From: Aedes albopictus
Lineage: Eukaryota; Arthropoda; Insecta; Diptera; Culicidae
Length of the DNA: 64,000 nt
Assembly (NCBI RefSeq): GCF_035046485.1
Contig: NC_085138.1
Coordinates: forward strand, 41,699,464-41,763,463
Direction: 5' to 3'
A program made the translations under genes and the position numbers. The notes beneath the pieces were generated by a model. It was not told the origin of the DNA, searched no databases, and saw nothing but the letters and a program-made list of their open reading frames with translations. Of this stretch, positions 32,308-42,631 are shown in pieces; positions within the stretch are counted from its first letter, which is position 1; every line of letters begins with the position of its first letter.

Positions 32308-32829
32308 ATGCTGCCTACAAAGTGCTATCCCAGATCATCTTCCGTCGTCTGTCACCTAAAACGAATGAGTTCGTGGGAAGCCGGCTTCTTCAACGGCCGG
32401 TCGACAACGGACCAGATCTTTACCGTACGGCAAATCCTCCAGAAATGCCGTGAATACCAGGTCCCAACGCATCACCTGTTCATCGAACTCAAAGTGGCAT
32501 ACGACAGTATCGACCGCACAGAGCTATGGAGAATCATGGACGAAAACGGCTTCGCTGGGAAGCTGACTAGACTGATTAAAGCAACGATGGACGGTGTGCA
32601 AAACTGCGTATGGGTTTCGGGCGAACTATCCACTTCATTCGAATCACGCCGGGGACTGCGACAAGGTGATGGACTCTCATGCCTACTCTTCAACATCGCT
32701 CTGGAAGGTGTGATGCGACGAGCCGGGCTCAATAGCCGGGGAACGATTTTCACAAAATCCGGAAATCCGGACAATTTGTGTGCTTTGCGGACGACATGGA
32801 CATTATTGCCAGAACATTTGGAACGGTAG
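32308..32829 (+). pseudogene. RTE-like RT, fingers and palm
   Basis: The frame shows AGFFNGRSTTDQIFTVRQIL (25-44), motif A FIELKVAYDS (58-67), where the catalytic Asp is replaced by Glu at 60 (FIDFKAAYDS is usual), LWRIMDENGF, and motif B GLRQGDGLSCLLFN (116-129). After about codon 150 the frame leaves the protein, and motif C is read in another frame from 32778. It is a dead copy. Confidence 0.85.
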
Positions 32830-33545
32830 CAGAGCTGTACACCCGCCTGAAACGCGAAGCAGCAAAGATCGGACTGGTGGTGAATGCCTCAAAAACAAAG
32901 TACATGCTGATAGGCGGAACCGAACACGACCGGATCCGTCTGGGTAGTAATGTTACGATAGACGGGGATACTTTCGAGGTGGTGGAGGAATTCTTACTGA
33001 CGGCTGACAACAACGTGAGCCGTGAAATTCGGAGGCGCATCATCAGCGGAAGTCGGGCCTACTACGGGCTCCAGAAGAAACTGCGATCGAAAAAGATTCA
33101 CCCACGTACCAAATGCACCATGTACAAAACTCTAATAAGACCGGTGGTCCTCTACGGGCACGAGACATGGACCATGCTCGAGGAGGACCTGCAAGCACTC
33201 GGAGTTTTCGAGCGACGCGTGCTAAGAACGATCTTCGGCGGTGTGCAGGAGAACGGTGTGTGGCGGAGAAGAATGAACCACAAGCTCGCTGCACTTTACG
33301 GCGAACCCAGCATCCAGAAGGTGGCCAAAGCCGGAAGGATACGGTGGACAGGGCATGTTGCAAGAATGCCGGACAACAACCCTGCAAAGCTGGTGTTTGC
33401 AACTGATCCGGTTGGCACAAGAAGGCGTGGTGAGCAGAGAGCACGATGGGCGGACCAGGTTGAGCGTGACCTGGCGAGCATTGGGCGCGACCGAGGATGG
33501 AGAGCGGCAGCCACAAACCGAGTAATTGTGGCGTACTATTGTTGA
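32778..33545 (+). pseudogene. RTE-like RT motif C, thumb and C-terminal domain
   Basis: Starts at the active-site motif CFADDMDIIAR (residues 2-12), continues with IGLVVNASKTKYMLIGG and SREIRRRIISGSRAYYGLQK, then the conserved tail TMYKTLIRPVVLYGHETW, RRVLRTIFGGV, WRRRMNHKLAALYGEP and RIRWTGHVARMPD. The usual VYLGSLV motif is deleted (VVEEFLLTADNNVS). The 255-codon frame is otherwise long and clean, ending at a stop shortly before the 3' end. Confidence 0.85.
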
Positions 33546-33590
33546 TTATGTCTTGTCTTAAATGTGATGTTGAACAAATAAATGTACACA

Positions 33591-35309
33591 TGTATGTATG
33601 GGCCGGCCCTGAACCCAACCGTGCAAACGATGCAAGCGGCCCAACCACGACGACGACGTTGCGGAGCGGATACGATGGAATCGGACCAAGTAGAGACTGA
33701 CGCTGGCATTGATCTAAGACCGACTGGCTGGCTTGGCGCTTAGAGCAGAGTGGTGGTTGGCACGGATGGCACCACGGCAGATGGCAGATCGACGGACAAG
33801 GGCGGTGATGAGTTTCTTGAATTGTTGAGGAGATGACAAACGAAACGGAAGCTGACTTCATATCGGAACTTGCTCGGTTGAGTTGAAATTGATGAGAACA
33901 CAGCCAAGGATGTCAATCCTACTACTACTTGCTGCTGCTGGTGGTAGTAAAGCTTCTGGTACACATCCCAGACACAATCTAGATTGAAGTTGGGGGCTCA
34001 AAGAGATGAAAGCTGCTGTATGCTCTCGAATGGTGTCCGTATGGCTGAGGGATGGCGGTCGGTGGCGGTGGTGCTGATGTTTGCTATCACTGACTGTTAT
34101 CGGATTAGGATCGCCTGTCGTTGCTGATGATGAGTACTACTACTGACTGCTGCTACGTTTTTAACAGACTCAACCGAAACCGAGAAAGCTGTGGTAGGTA
34201 CTGTTGGGAGCCGAAGATAACTCAGCTCACTCGTCTCTGGAGAATCTTGATAACAGTATGCTTAGGGTATGTGGAAAGAACGCAATCTTTTCAGCTTGTT
34301 CATTTGGTTGGATGTAGCTCGAAATCTCTCCACCGAATAATTACTTGGAGGGTTACAGTTCCATCCGTCTTTTCCATTTTTATTTCGCAGTGGCATGTGT
34401 TTGTGTCCCATGAGAGGATTTTCATTCTGATACAAGCAAGAGCTCTAGTAGGGGAAAGAGATTCGAAATGTGCTTCTGTTTTAACAAAATATTTCATCAA
34501 CAGACTAACGCATAAAAAGTTTGTTAAATCTCTGCATTCTTAAACGTATCTCGCCAGTTTCGGATCACCTAAAATCACAAATCTTTTGTAAGATTGCATC
34601 TTAACCAACTTCCCTCTAGCAAACATATCGTTCACATACAGGCATCCGAATCTGATGATGGATGGCGACACGAATAAATGGCTGTCTTTGTGGCTGGCTC
34701 ACTGCGGGGATCGTTAAAATGAGATTTGCGGCCTCAAATCTCATTCCACTGTTCCTTATTTCTTCACGACATGACGGTTACATAGAGAAAGGAAGAGAAG
34801 CTTTTTAATGCTTCTAATTTTAATTGTGTATAAGCGGTTGAAATGCGAGTGTGGGTTTATTTTTGGGTTATTTGCCATTTATTGCAAACCACCCATGTAC
34901 ACTTGTCTATAATTAGAAGATTTTGCTTGACACTTTTGCAGAGATTCGTTTACGAGTGCACGTTTCTAATTGGAGATATAGCTCTTTCATCTCAAATACT
35001 CTAATTGTGTTCAAATGATATCATTCGAACTGGGTTTTATATTTTTTTCCAATTCTATTTTATATTCTAGGGTTTTATTATAGCATGGCTTTTTCATAAT
35101 TCGATTGTTTAGTGAATAAAATTTCATTGTTTAGAAAGTTTAAGTATCGGTCATGTCGATTCTGAGACCACTTTCACACATTTCCTTTCATACGAGAATT
35201 TTTCTTGAGTGCAAAGTTGACAGTATACCAATCCGTGTGGTCATTTTATGATTTTTCAAATAACTCAGCGTACATGTGTACAAATGAATAAATTATTAAA
35301 TGAAAATGC
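33591..35309. other. Unassigned non-coding DNA
   Basis: Includes short CGA and CTG trinucleotide-rich patches (33650, 33925) and an A/T-rich second half. A 140-codon plus frame at 34121-34543 has no recognisable domain. The phrase around 35222-35290 ('aaataactcagcgtacatg') is found in inverse at 45060-45110, so it belongs to a dispersed repeat. Confidence 0.35.
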
Positions 35310-35324
35310 AAAACAATCTACAGC

Positions 35325-35691
35325 TCAAGTTCCGCACTCTGCGTAGGGTCCGCAGATCGTCCTCCACTTGGTCGACCCACCTAACTCGCTGCACACCACG
35401 TCTTCTTGTACCGGTCGGATGACTGCGGATGGACGACGGTTGGTTCTCTCAGCAGCTGATGCAGCTCGTGGTTCATTCGCCTTCTCCAAGTCCTGTCTTC
35501 CATCTGCACTCCGCCGTAAATGGTACGCAACACCTTCCGTTCGCAAACTCCAAGGGCGCGTTGGTCCATGTTTCGTGCCCATAGAGGACGACCGGTCTAA
35601 TCAGCGTTTTGTAGATAGTTAGCTTCGTGTTACGGCGAATTCGATCGTAGAGTTCTGCGGAGTCCAAAGTAAGCACGATTTTCTGCCACAA
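35325..35691 (-). pseudogene. RTE-like C-terminal domain fragments
   Basis: Frames on the minus strand read LTIYKTLIRPVVLYGHETWT, then CERKVLRTIYGGVQ and WRRRMNHELHQLLREPTVV. These correspond to TLIRPVVLYGHETW and RRVLRTIFGGV in remnant 1, so the copies share a family. Several frame changes show decay. Confidence 0.8.
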
Positions 35692-35949
35692 CGCGCCTCT
35701 GAATTTCTCTGCTGGTGTCGTTGTCGGCGGTCACCAGTAAGCTCAAGGACACGAATTCTTCAACCGCCTCGATTTCATCACCGTCGATATAAATTCAGGG
35801 TGGTGGGCGCGGTGATTCTTCTCTGGAGCCCTTTGCCATCATCTACTCTGTCTTCTACTCTGTCTTTGACTAATCCGTTTCGCCTGGCTTCACTCTTCAG
35901 CTCTTTATTTCGTGAAAATCGTCCCACTCGTGCTTATCCCCGCTCTCCT

Positions 35950-36260
35950 TATTACACCCTCTAACGCAATGTTGAACAGCAAACACGAAAGACCATCACC
36001 TTGCCGTAACCATTTGCGAGATTCGAAGGGACTCGAGAGTGTCCCTGATACTCCAACTACGCACTCGATCCATCGTCGCCTTGATTAATCGTATCAGTTT
36101 ATCCGGGAACCCGCATTAGTGCATAATCTGCCATAGCTGTTCTCGATCGATTGTATCATACGCCGATTTGAAATCGATGAACAAGTGATGCGTGGGCACG
36201 TTGTATTCGCGGCATTTCTACAACACCTGGCGGATGGCGAACATCTGGTCCGTTGTAGCG
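35950..36260 (-). pseudogene. RTE-like RT palm fragment
   Basis: Read on the minus strand with frame changes: GFMGERATTDQMFAIRQVL, then PTHHLFIDFKSAYDTIDREQ. Here motif A keeps its catalytic Asp (FIDFKSAYD), unlike the plus-strand copy. After LIRLIKATMD the protein is lost and only out-of-order sequence remains before the C-terminal domain. Confidence 0.75.
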
Positions 36261-36263
36261 CGT

Positions 36264-36974
36264 TCACCCATGAATCCAGCCTGATATTGCCCCACGAACT
36301 TTCTTGCAATCGGTGACAGACGGTGATATAAAATTTAAGAGAGTTTCTTGTAGGCAGCGCTCAGTAGTGTGATCGCGCGGTATTTCCCTCAATCCAGCTT
36401 CTCGCCCTTTTTGTAGAGGGGACACACGATACCTTCCATGCATTCTTCCGGTAATACTTCCTCCTCCCAAATCCTGGTAATGACCCAGTGTAGTGCTCTC
36501 GCCAGTGCTTCTCCACCGTATCTCCTCCTCAATCTCTTGAAGGCCAGGAATCGAAAGTCTTTCGTCCTGTGCACATACTCCTAGATCTGTTACCACGCCA
36601 CCTTCGGTACTTGCAACGTCGCCGTTGAGGTGCTCATCGTAATGCTGCCACCACCTCTCGACCACCTCACGCTCGCTCGAGAGAATATTCCCGTGATTAT
36701 CTCGGCACATGTCGGCTTGTGGCGCAAAGACTCTGCGCGAGCGGTTCAGCTTCTCGTAGAACTTTCGTGTGTCCTTAGCGCGGTACAGCTCTTCCATCGC
36801 TTCGCGATCTCGTTCTTCCTGCTGGCGCTTCTTCATCCGGAAGACTGAGTTCTGCCTGTTCCGCGCCTGTTTGTAACGTGCCTCATTCGCTCTCGTACGG
36901 TGTTGCAGCATTCTCGCCCATGCTGCATTCTTCCCGTTTTTCAACTGTATTCGCACTGCGGTATGTGCGGACAT
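36264..36974 (-). pseudogene. RTE-like EN-RT linker, 236-codon frame
   Basis: Opens MSAHTAVRIQLKNGKNAAWA and continues with KKRQQEERDREAMEELYRAK, RKFYEKLNRSRRVFAPQ and REVVERWWQHYDEHLN, the basic, helix-rich linker found between EN and RT in mosquito RTE-like elements ('craniofacial development protein 2-like' models). The final third (after about residue 165) is frameshifted relative to the RT N-terminus, which is read in an overlapping frame as RRYGGEALARALHWVITRIW. Confidence 0.8.
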
Positions 36975-37019
36975 TGGTTATATCCGAGAAGAATTTACCG
37001 TCGATTAGAACGTGGTCGA

Positions 37020-37246
37020 TTTAAAAGACAAAAGACACTACACCGTCTTCAACCAGAGGTTGTACAGACTGAACAAGCACTAACATATGACAACGGACAA
37101 CACACATAACACCCAGTGGCCCAGTGGAGAATTTTCCGTTTGACGAAAAGTTTTCACCGACTGGAGCGGGAATCGAACCCACACTCCGAGGCTTACGAAA
37201 CGTCTAGATGACTGACGCCTCTAGCCGCACGGCCACGAAGCCCATT
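37020..37246 (-). mobile_element. tRNA-derived SINE, class II tRNA-like head
   Basis: On the minus strand it starts TGGGCTTCGTGGCCGTGCGG (A-box-like), followed by a long variable region and the B box GGTTCGATTCCCGC near 37168, which resembles a Ser/Leu-type tRNA. The body ends 'gtgtcttttgtctttt'. It splits the endonuclease codons of RTE-like remnant 2 between the HQTEN and DHVLIDG residues. The target duplication is not clear. A fragment of the same SINE lies at 11938-11991. Confidence 0.8.
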
Positions 37247-37249
37247 TTC

Positions 37250-37866
37250 TGTTTGATGGTCGGATGATCTCTAGGTGACTTTGTGGATATCTTTGCGGGG
37301 GAAGAAGGTGCTTCGGACTACCATACCACGGGAGGCTGCAAAGTTTACGCATCACTGTCCGTTATCATTCGATACGGCGTGCAGGCTGTTTCGCCCGATT
37401 ACCGGTCTGTACATTTCCTCCCTTCCTACCTGCGCGTTCATGTCGCCGACAACGATTTTCACGTCACGCGGCGAGCAACCATCGTATGTTTGCTCTAACA
37501 ACGCGTAGAACGCTTCTTTCTCGTTATCAGTTCTCCCTTTGTGTGAGCAGTGGACGTTAATGATGCTGTAGTTGAAGAAACGGCCCTTAACTCTTAACAT
37601 GCACATCCTTGCGTTGATCGGCTGCCACCCGATCACACGTTATCGCATCTTGCCCAACACTATAAATCCTGTTCCCAGTTCATTGGTGGTGCCACAGCTT
37701 TGGTAGAAGGTAGCCGCTCGATGCCCGCTTTTCCACACTTTCTGTCCAGTCCAACAATGCTCCTGCAACGCCACGATGTCGAAGTTGCGGGGATGTAGTT
37801 CGTCGTAAATTATCCTATCGCATCCTGCGAAACCCAGTGACTTGCAATTCCATGTTCCAAGTTTCC
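37250..37866 (-). pseudogene. RTE-like endonuclease domain
   Basis: Apurinic-type endonuclease of the EEP fold. The minus strand reads LGTWNCKSLGFAG, then ELHPRNFDIVALQEHCWTG (catalytic Glu in the QE), GRFFNYSIINVHCSHKGRTD, VKIVVGDMNAQVGRE (the GDxN motif), and VVRSTFFPRKDIHKVT. One frame, 37636-37352, is open for 94 codons; flanking parts carry stops. The SDH end is cut off by the SINE. Confidence 0.85.
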
Positions 37867-37880
37867 AATCGTAGTCCGGC

Positions 37881-38849
37881 TAGAAAATTATATCAAGTTT
37901 GTAAAATATTGTGCTCTGATAAGTAAAAAGAAAATCGGGTTAAGGACAGACTTGTTAGAATCCCAAAATGGCCGCCACAATGGCCGACTTTGGCATCTAC
38001 TCACGATTTCGAGGGCACAAATCTCTTCGTAAACAAAACCAGTGCACCTGAGCTTTTGATTTTAAGCTAATTACATGTGAGCAAGAACAGAATAATGAAA
38101 TACATTGTTGTTTGAAGCTTGCTTCTTGAGATTTGTGCGTCTGAAGTTTCGATACAATGTTGAAGCGGGATTTCATGACGTTTGTCCTTAAGTACTGTTC
38201 CTTTGAATTCCACTAAGAATTTGCATCCTTTGACAGAAACGTATTTGGACCTCAACTGTAAGGTCGTCTTCAGTGTCTTGTACTTGACTCGACTCACGAG
38301 TCGTAAATATCAGGATAAGTTAGAAAGATGTTACATTTTTGTTAGAAACTTCTAGTCGGGAGTCCTTATTTCGTCGCGTGGGTCTTTGCCGATTGTATCG
38401 AGTCGCATTTTCTCCTATGTTATTCGGAATGGGTATTTTTACGGGTGGCTTATTGGGTCTACGTCAACACTCCTGTCTCGCCGAAGGACCATCGTGCCAA
38501 TTCTGTTAAACTGGTCGTGATGCAGAATTTCATACTTAGCCACTGGATGCCAGAACAGACGCTGTTTGAGCCGCACCTCCTTAGTGAACAGATGCTTGAG
38601 ACGTACCTCGTCAATCTAGCTGAAGTCAGAAGGACAACCGTGCCCAGGCTGCACTACCAGCTAAGCACACGACTCTTAGCTGGCGGTCTTTGTCATCGCT
38701 TGACCCGTGGAAGCATGAGGTAGGAACTTGTGAGGACCAGAGCTATGTTGGACGATCTCCTTATCGACTCACCGTTTTGCAGCCCGAACATTGTGGCATA
38801 CTAAAAAAAATACTGCATAAACCATTGGAGAAATCCGTAGAGTATACAT
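37881..38849. other. Unassigned non-coding DNA
   Basis: Contains 'aaaatggccgccacaatggc' near 37967, a phrase common in mosquito repeats, and a 92-codon plus frame (38445-38723) without a known domain. No ends of an element could be defined. Confidence 0.35.
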
Positions 38850-40980
38850 AAGAAAATGTATGGAGGAATTACTGATGAAATCTCCAGAGAAATACATGAA
38901 GAGATTCGGCAGACCCTGGAAACCCCGTTCATTTTAGGAAGTCTTAGTTGAATTCCATTTGGGAAGTATTCGTTAAATTCCTTTTGAATGTTTTTCTAGA
39001 ACAGCTACCGTGGATTACTTGAGGAATTCATGTCGAAAAATCTCCAGAAATTTCTTTAAGAACTCCTGGAGAAAAGCTTCCATGGGTTTCCTAAAAAATA
39101 CTCCAGAGATTCTTTCAAAAATCCGTACAAGAAACCTGAAATCACAAACGGAATTCTCCAGAAATATCAGTGATTCTTTCAGAAAATCAAAGGTTAAGGA
39201 TTTTTTATGAAATTATCCACAGACTTTTTTAGATTCCTTAAGAAATTTCTATAAGGCTTCCTTCTGATATTTCTCCAGAAATTTCTCCCAGAATTCTTAG
39301 GGGTAGGTTTTGTATGGGGTTTCTTCTGAATCTCCATGAGGAATTACCTCAGATATTCTTTCTGGAATTCGTTTATAAAATCCTCTTTAATTTCCCCAAG
39401 GAATCCTCATTATTTTTTTTTTCAAAACAGGATTTGTTTTATTTATCCTGAAGAGCATTTACGTCAGTTCTTTAGACTCCCATGAATTCTTACAGTGGTT
39501 TTTCAGCAAGCTTTGCATAGATTTCTCCAGAAATATGTTCGAGATTTCTTCAAGAATTCTACTACATATTGCAACGGAAACTTCCGTAGGAATTCCTTCA
39601 GGGTGTCTTGCATTATTACTTTCAGCGGTTCAAGCAGAGACTTCTTCAGAATTTCCAACAGATAATCTTCCATGAATTTCTTCAGAAATTCCTCTTAAAA
39701 CAACTATAAGAATTTTGCCATAAATTCTTTAAGGGCTTTGTTGAGAAATGATTTCTGGAAATGTCTACACATTTTTAAAAATATATTTTTTTTGGAATCT
39801 TTACTGATGCCAATCTAGGCCCTTCTCCAAATATTTACACATATTTTTTTTCGAAAATACGTCCACAGATTGCTCCAGGATTACTTGACAAAAGTTCTTC
39901 AAGAATTTTATGAAAAGATTTCTTCAGAATGTTTTCAAAAAAAAAAAATGTCAATAAACTTTTCTAGGAATTCCACTAATGGTTTCCATAAGAGCATCTC
40001 CACATATTTTTCAGAATATTTTTCAGACATTCCTCTTGGGAATCCATCACGAATATACTTGGGATTTCTTCAGATATTCATCTAAAGGTTTATTGAAGAG
40101 TACTTCCTTAAATTTATGCATGGACTCTAATGAAGATTGTTTCTGGAATTTCTTCGGGGATTCTTTCACATATTCCCTCTCGTTTAACTTCGGAAATTTT
40201 TTAACCCTTCAGGATACGAGCTGTTGCAAAAGTACAATACCACCAAAAACCTCGCTCTCCATATACAGCGCGAGCGCACTGCAGTTCTGAAAGGTTAAAC
40301 ATATCTCAAGAGGCTTCTTTAGAATTTCTTCAAGAATTTTTGCAAGAAACTACCTCAAAAATTCATCCATGGAGTTCTTCAGATGTTCCTTTTGAAGTTT
40401 CTTTAAACATCATACAGAGAATGACAATTCTTCCAAGGATTTCTCCAGAAATTGCTTTAGAAATTTCTTCAGAAATTCGACATTTTTTAGGGAACATTTC
40501 TGAAATTGCTAAAAAAAAAACTACAAAAAGAATCCCTTAAAAAAACTCCTGGTGAAACCATTGAAAATTCCTAGAAGACATTTTTGGAGCCACGACGATA
40601 AAACCGGGCATAAGCATCGTGTTCGAGGCCAGCAGGGCAACAGAGGAAAATCAATCCGAATCTAAAAGATTAACATACTTCCTTAATTCCTACATAAAAA
40701 TCATGAAAAACTTCTGTAGGAACTCTATAAATAATTCCACGTAAAATAGCTTTAAAAAATTCTGGAGTAATTCCTGTAGAAATCTGTGAAGATGCTGAAG
40801 GAATCTCTCTAAAATGTCTGCATATATTGCAGACAAAGATACTGCTCGAAATTTTGAAATATCTCTCAACAAATTTCTGAGGGATTCCTGGAAGAACTCC
40901 TGGAGATACCTCTGGAAGGATTCTTAAAAGAATTTCTTAAACAAGTTCTGAAAAGATTAGTACACAAAAATCGCTGGAGT
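38850..40980 (-). repeat. 12-bp minisatellite block, diverged, mostly reversed polarity
   Basis: Units of the TTCTCCAGAAATTTCTTCAG type run through most of this stretch with several T-rich gaps (39410-39430, 39770-39850). Polarity changes to forward near 40860 (CTGGAAGAACTCCTGGAGAT). A TTAA-flanked MITE sits at 40201-40298. 40560-40680 is unassigned. Confidence 0.7.
40201..40298. mobile_element. Very small TTAA-flanked MITE (90 bp)
   Basis: TTAA at 40201-40204 and 40295-40298. The ends CCCTTCAGGA and TTCTGAAAGG pair with mismatches, resembling the piggyBac-like ends at 5031 and 14253. The core is 'gcgcgagcgc'-rich, which breaks the AT-rich surroundings. No coding capacity. Confidence 0.6.
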
Positions 40981-41497
40981 GCTGTCTAGAGATTTTTTTT
41001 TATCTGTATTAACGAGATTTTTAGCCCTAGGCTAGTTCATCTCGGGACCCACGCTTTACTTCCCTTCCGAAGGAAGAACTCACATTTTGCGAGTTTGTCG
41101 GGAGTGGGATTCGATCCCAGGCAGTGTTGCGAATACTCACTTGCAAGAGTGATACTCATTTGCTTCTATCTCAGTCCAGAAGCATGCTATCAGAAAATGA
41201 TGTTTTTGTTTATTTGTTTATTTTGTAAGATTCAACTGACAATCATTGTCTTATTGAATATCTTAAAACTAATTTAACAACATACAAATTCATAAACATT
41301 TTTACAAAGTAACTAACAGAATAATTTACATATCAACTTTCATCACAACTTATTAACGACTTAATACAGTTTATAACTTACACATCGACAATTTACAAAT
41401 ATTCAAAGTATATTAACGAACGAACATATCAACTCTACATATCAATGAACTATTACAATTAGGGTCGCCAAGTATTATTTTGCCTACTAACAAATTC

Positions 41498-42199
41498 TCA
41501 AAACTTTATGTTAACAGGCCACGTCGATGGATCAAGCGCTCGTTTTTTCCATTTATTGCTAACGATCACCTTGAAAGAAACAAAATCCAGCAATCTCCGA
41601 TCATTAACATTTCTTGTTAGATTTATTACATCCAAGCGTTCGGGGTCGGGAATGTCTAGAGCGCGGGATACCATTCGATGGACATCGCAATCAGAAACAC
41701 TCGGACTAATATTCGATAAGAACAATGCAAAGTAGTCGTCGTTCGATGTACTATTGTCCCATCCTCGGTGTCGGCTTTCATGATTGCTATCACGGCTATC
41801 ACATCCATTCGTTCCGTTCAAAAGCGTGTGTGTCAAGATCGGAGTTGAGTGCAATATTTTTGGTGGGTTCGGGCAAGCCGTAGGTACGATTTTGGATAGA
41901 GTGTCTAGAATTTCATTCACGGTATTCTTCAGCTGCTTGACTTCTTGCTCCACAGTGTTTGTGCTCTCCGAGGTTGAGGTAGATTGAATGCCATCTCTCG
42001 TTCTCCGAAATGCGTTCATACAGGCGTCACACATCCACAAAATATTTTGTGATCTCGCGAGAGTATCAAAATCTCCTTCCTTCAGACTAACACATTCAGC
42101 ATGAAAACAACTCGCACATTCACCTTCACATACAGTGTAAAGATCAACGAGACCGTCAATGTTCTGAGAACATTTCTTGCATTTTCTGTCTTTCGCCAT
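41498..42199 (-). CDS. PHD-finger protein within hAT-like element (233 aa)
   Basis: Intact ORF from the first Met at 42199. Residues 7-60 form a complete C4HC3 PHD-type zinc finger: C7, C10, C24, C28, H33, C36, C57, C60, with W55 two residues before the last Cys pair, as is typical. Residues about 75-105 (TVEQEVKQLKNTVNEILDTL) look like a short coiled coil. Residues 150-233 (starting YFALFLSNISPSVSDCDVHR, ending WPVNIKF) resemble the C-terminal domain of PHD-bearing ORF1 proteins from CR1-like LINEs or related FP-type proteins. It has no DDE transposase motif and no RT. PHD fingers usually bind histone tails; here any function, including RNA or chromatin binding, is inference. Absence of stops in 233 codons amid decayed elements suggests recent constraint or recent insertion. 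It may be a captured LINE ORF1 or a host-derived gene. Confidence 0.75.
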   Translation of the reverse strand: MAKDRKCKKCSQNIDGLVDLYTVCEGECASCFHAECVSLKEGDFDTLARSQNILWMCDACMNAFRRTRDGIQSTSTSESTNTVEQEVKQLKNTVNEILDTLSKIVPTACPNPPKILHSTPILTHTLLNGTNGCDSRDSNHESRHRGWDNSTSNDDYFALFLSNISPSVSDCDVHRMVSRALDIPDPERLDVINLTRNVNDRRLLDFVSFKVIVSNKWKKRALDPSTWPVNIKF

Positions 42200-42425
42200 T
42201 GTAGATTGAAAATTACGATGAAATTAAATTCACTTTTATAGGCTTCTAGTGACACTGACATTAACTGTACTATGCACTAAAGCAAGAGCGACCAAACTTG
42301 CAGGATCAACGATGCGCGGATTGATTTTTAGCGGTGAATAAACAATCTATATCACGATTTATAATCAGAGCAACAGCTAAAACAGGCACACATATTGCAA
42401 GCTCTACTTTCTTGTTAGAAGGGCT

Positions 42426-42631
42426 TTTAGATTGTTGTTTAATCTAAAAGTTTGCCGAATAAAGTAAAGGTCGCAGACGCATACCAAAGTTGTGAGAGAG
42501 CTGTGAGTACAAGGTGAGTAAAATTCGTGTAATTTATACTCACCTTGTACTCACAGCTCTCTCACGGTTTTGGTATGCGTCTGCGACCTTTACTTTATTC
42601 GGCAAACTTTTAGATTAAACTACAATCTAAA
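42426..42631. repeat. Long hairpin beside the PHD ORF, ~95-bp arms
   Basis: The left arm (42426-42520) and right arm (42537-42631) are inverse copies with only about four mismatches and a 16-nt loop. Landmarks are GCCGAATAAAGTAAAGGTCG at 42453 and its inverse at 42586. It lies 5' of the PHD ORF on the ORF's own strand, about 230 bp upstream, so a transcript starting near the right end would fold here. Confidence 0.9.

Larger units (their letters stand above)
32296..33590 (+). mobile_element. RTE-like LINE remnant 1, 5'-truncated
   Basis: RT and C-terminal domain of an RTE-type non-LTR element (JAM1 is the known Aedes RTE; family assignment is inferred). The coding sequence is in two frames, 32308-32829 and 32778-33545. 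A short 3' region with AAATAAATG (33577) ends near 33590. The endonuclease is absent because of 5' truncation. Confidence 0.75.
35310..37880 (-). mobile_element. RTE-like LINE remnant 2, nearly full coding order
   Basis: Minus-strand order: endonuclease (37866-37250), SINE insertion (37020-37246), end of endonuclease, linker (36974-36264), RT palm N-terminal part (36250-35950) and C-terminal domain (35690-35325). It is convergent with remnant 1. The RT catalytic core after motif A has been deleted near 35880-36070, since no ADD motif can be read there. Confidence 0.78.

Noticed and set aside
33043..33861. 272-codon minus frame
   Set aside because: It is antisense to the RTE-like RT C-terminal domain, which carries clear conserved motifs on the plus strand.
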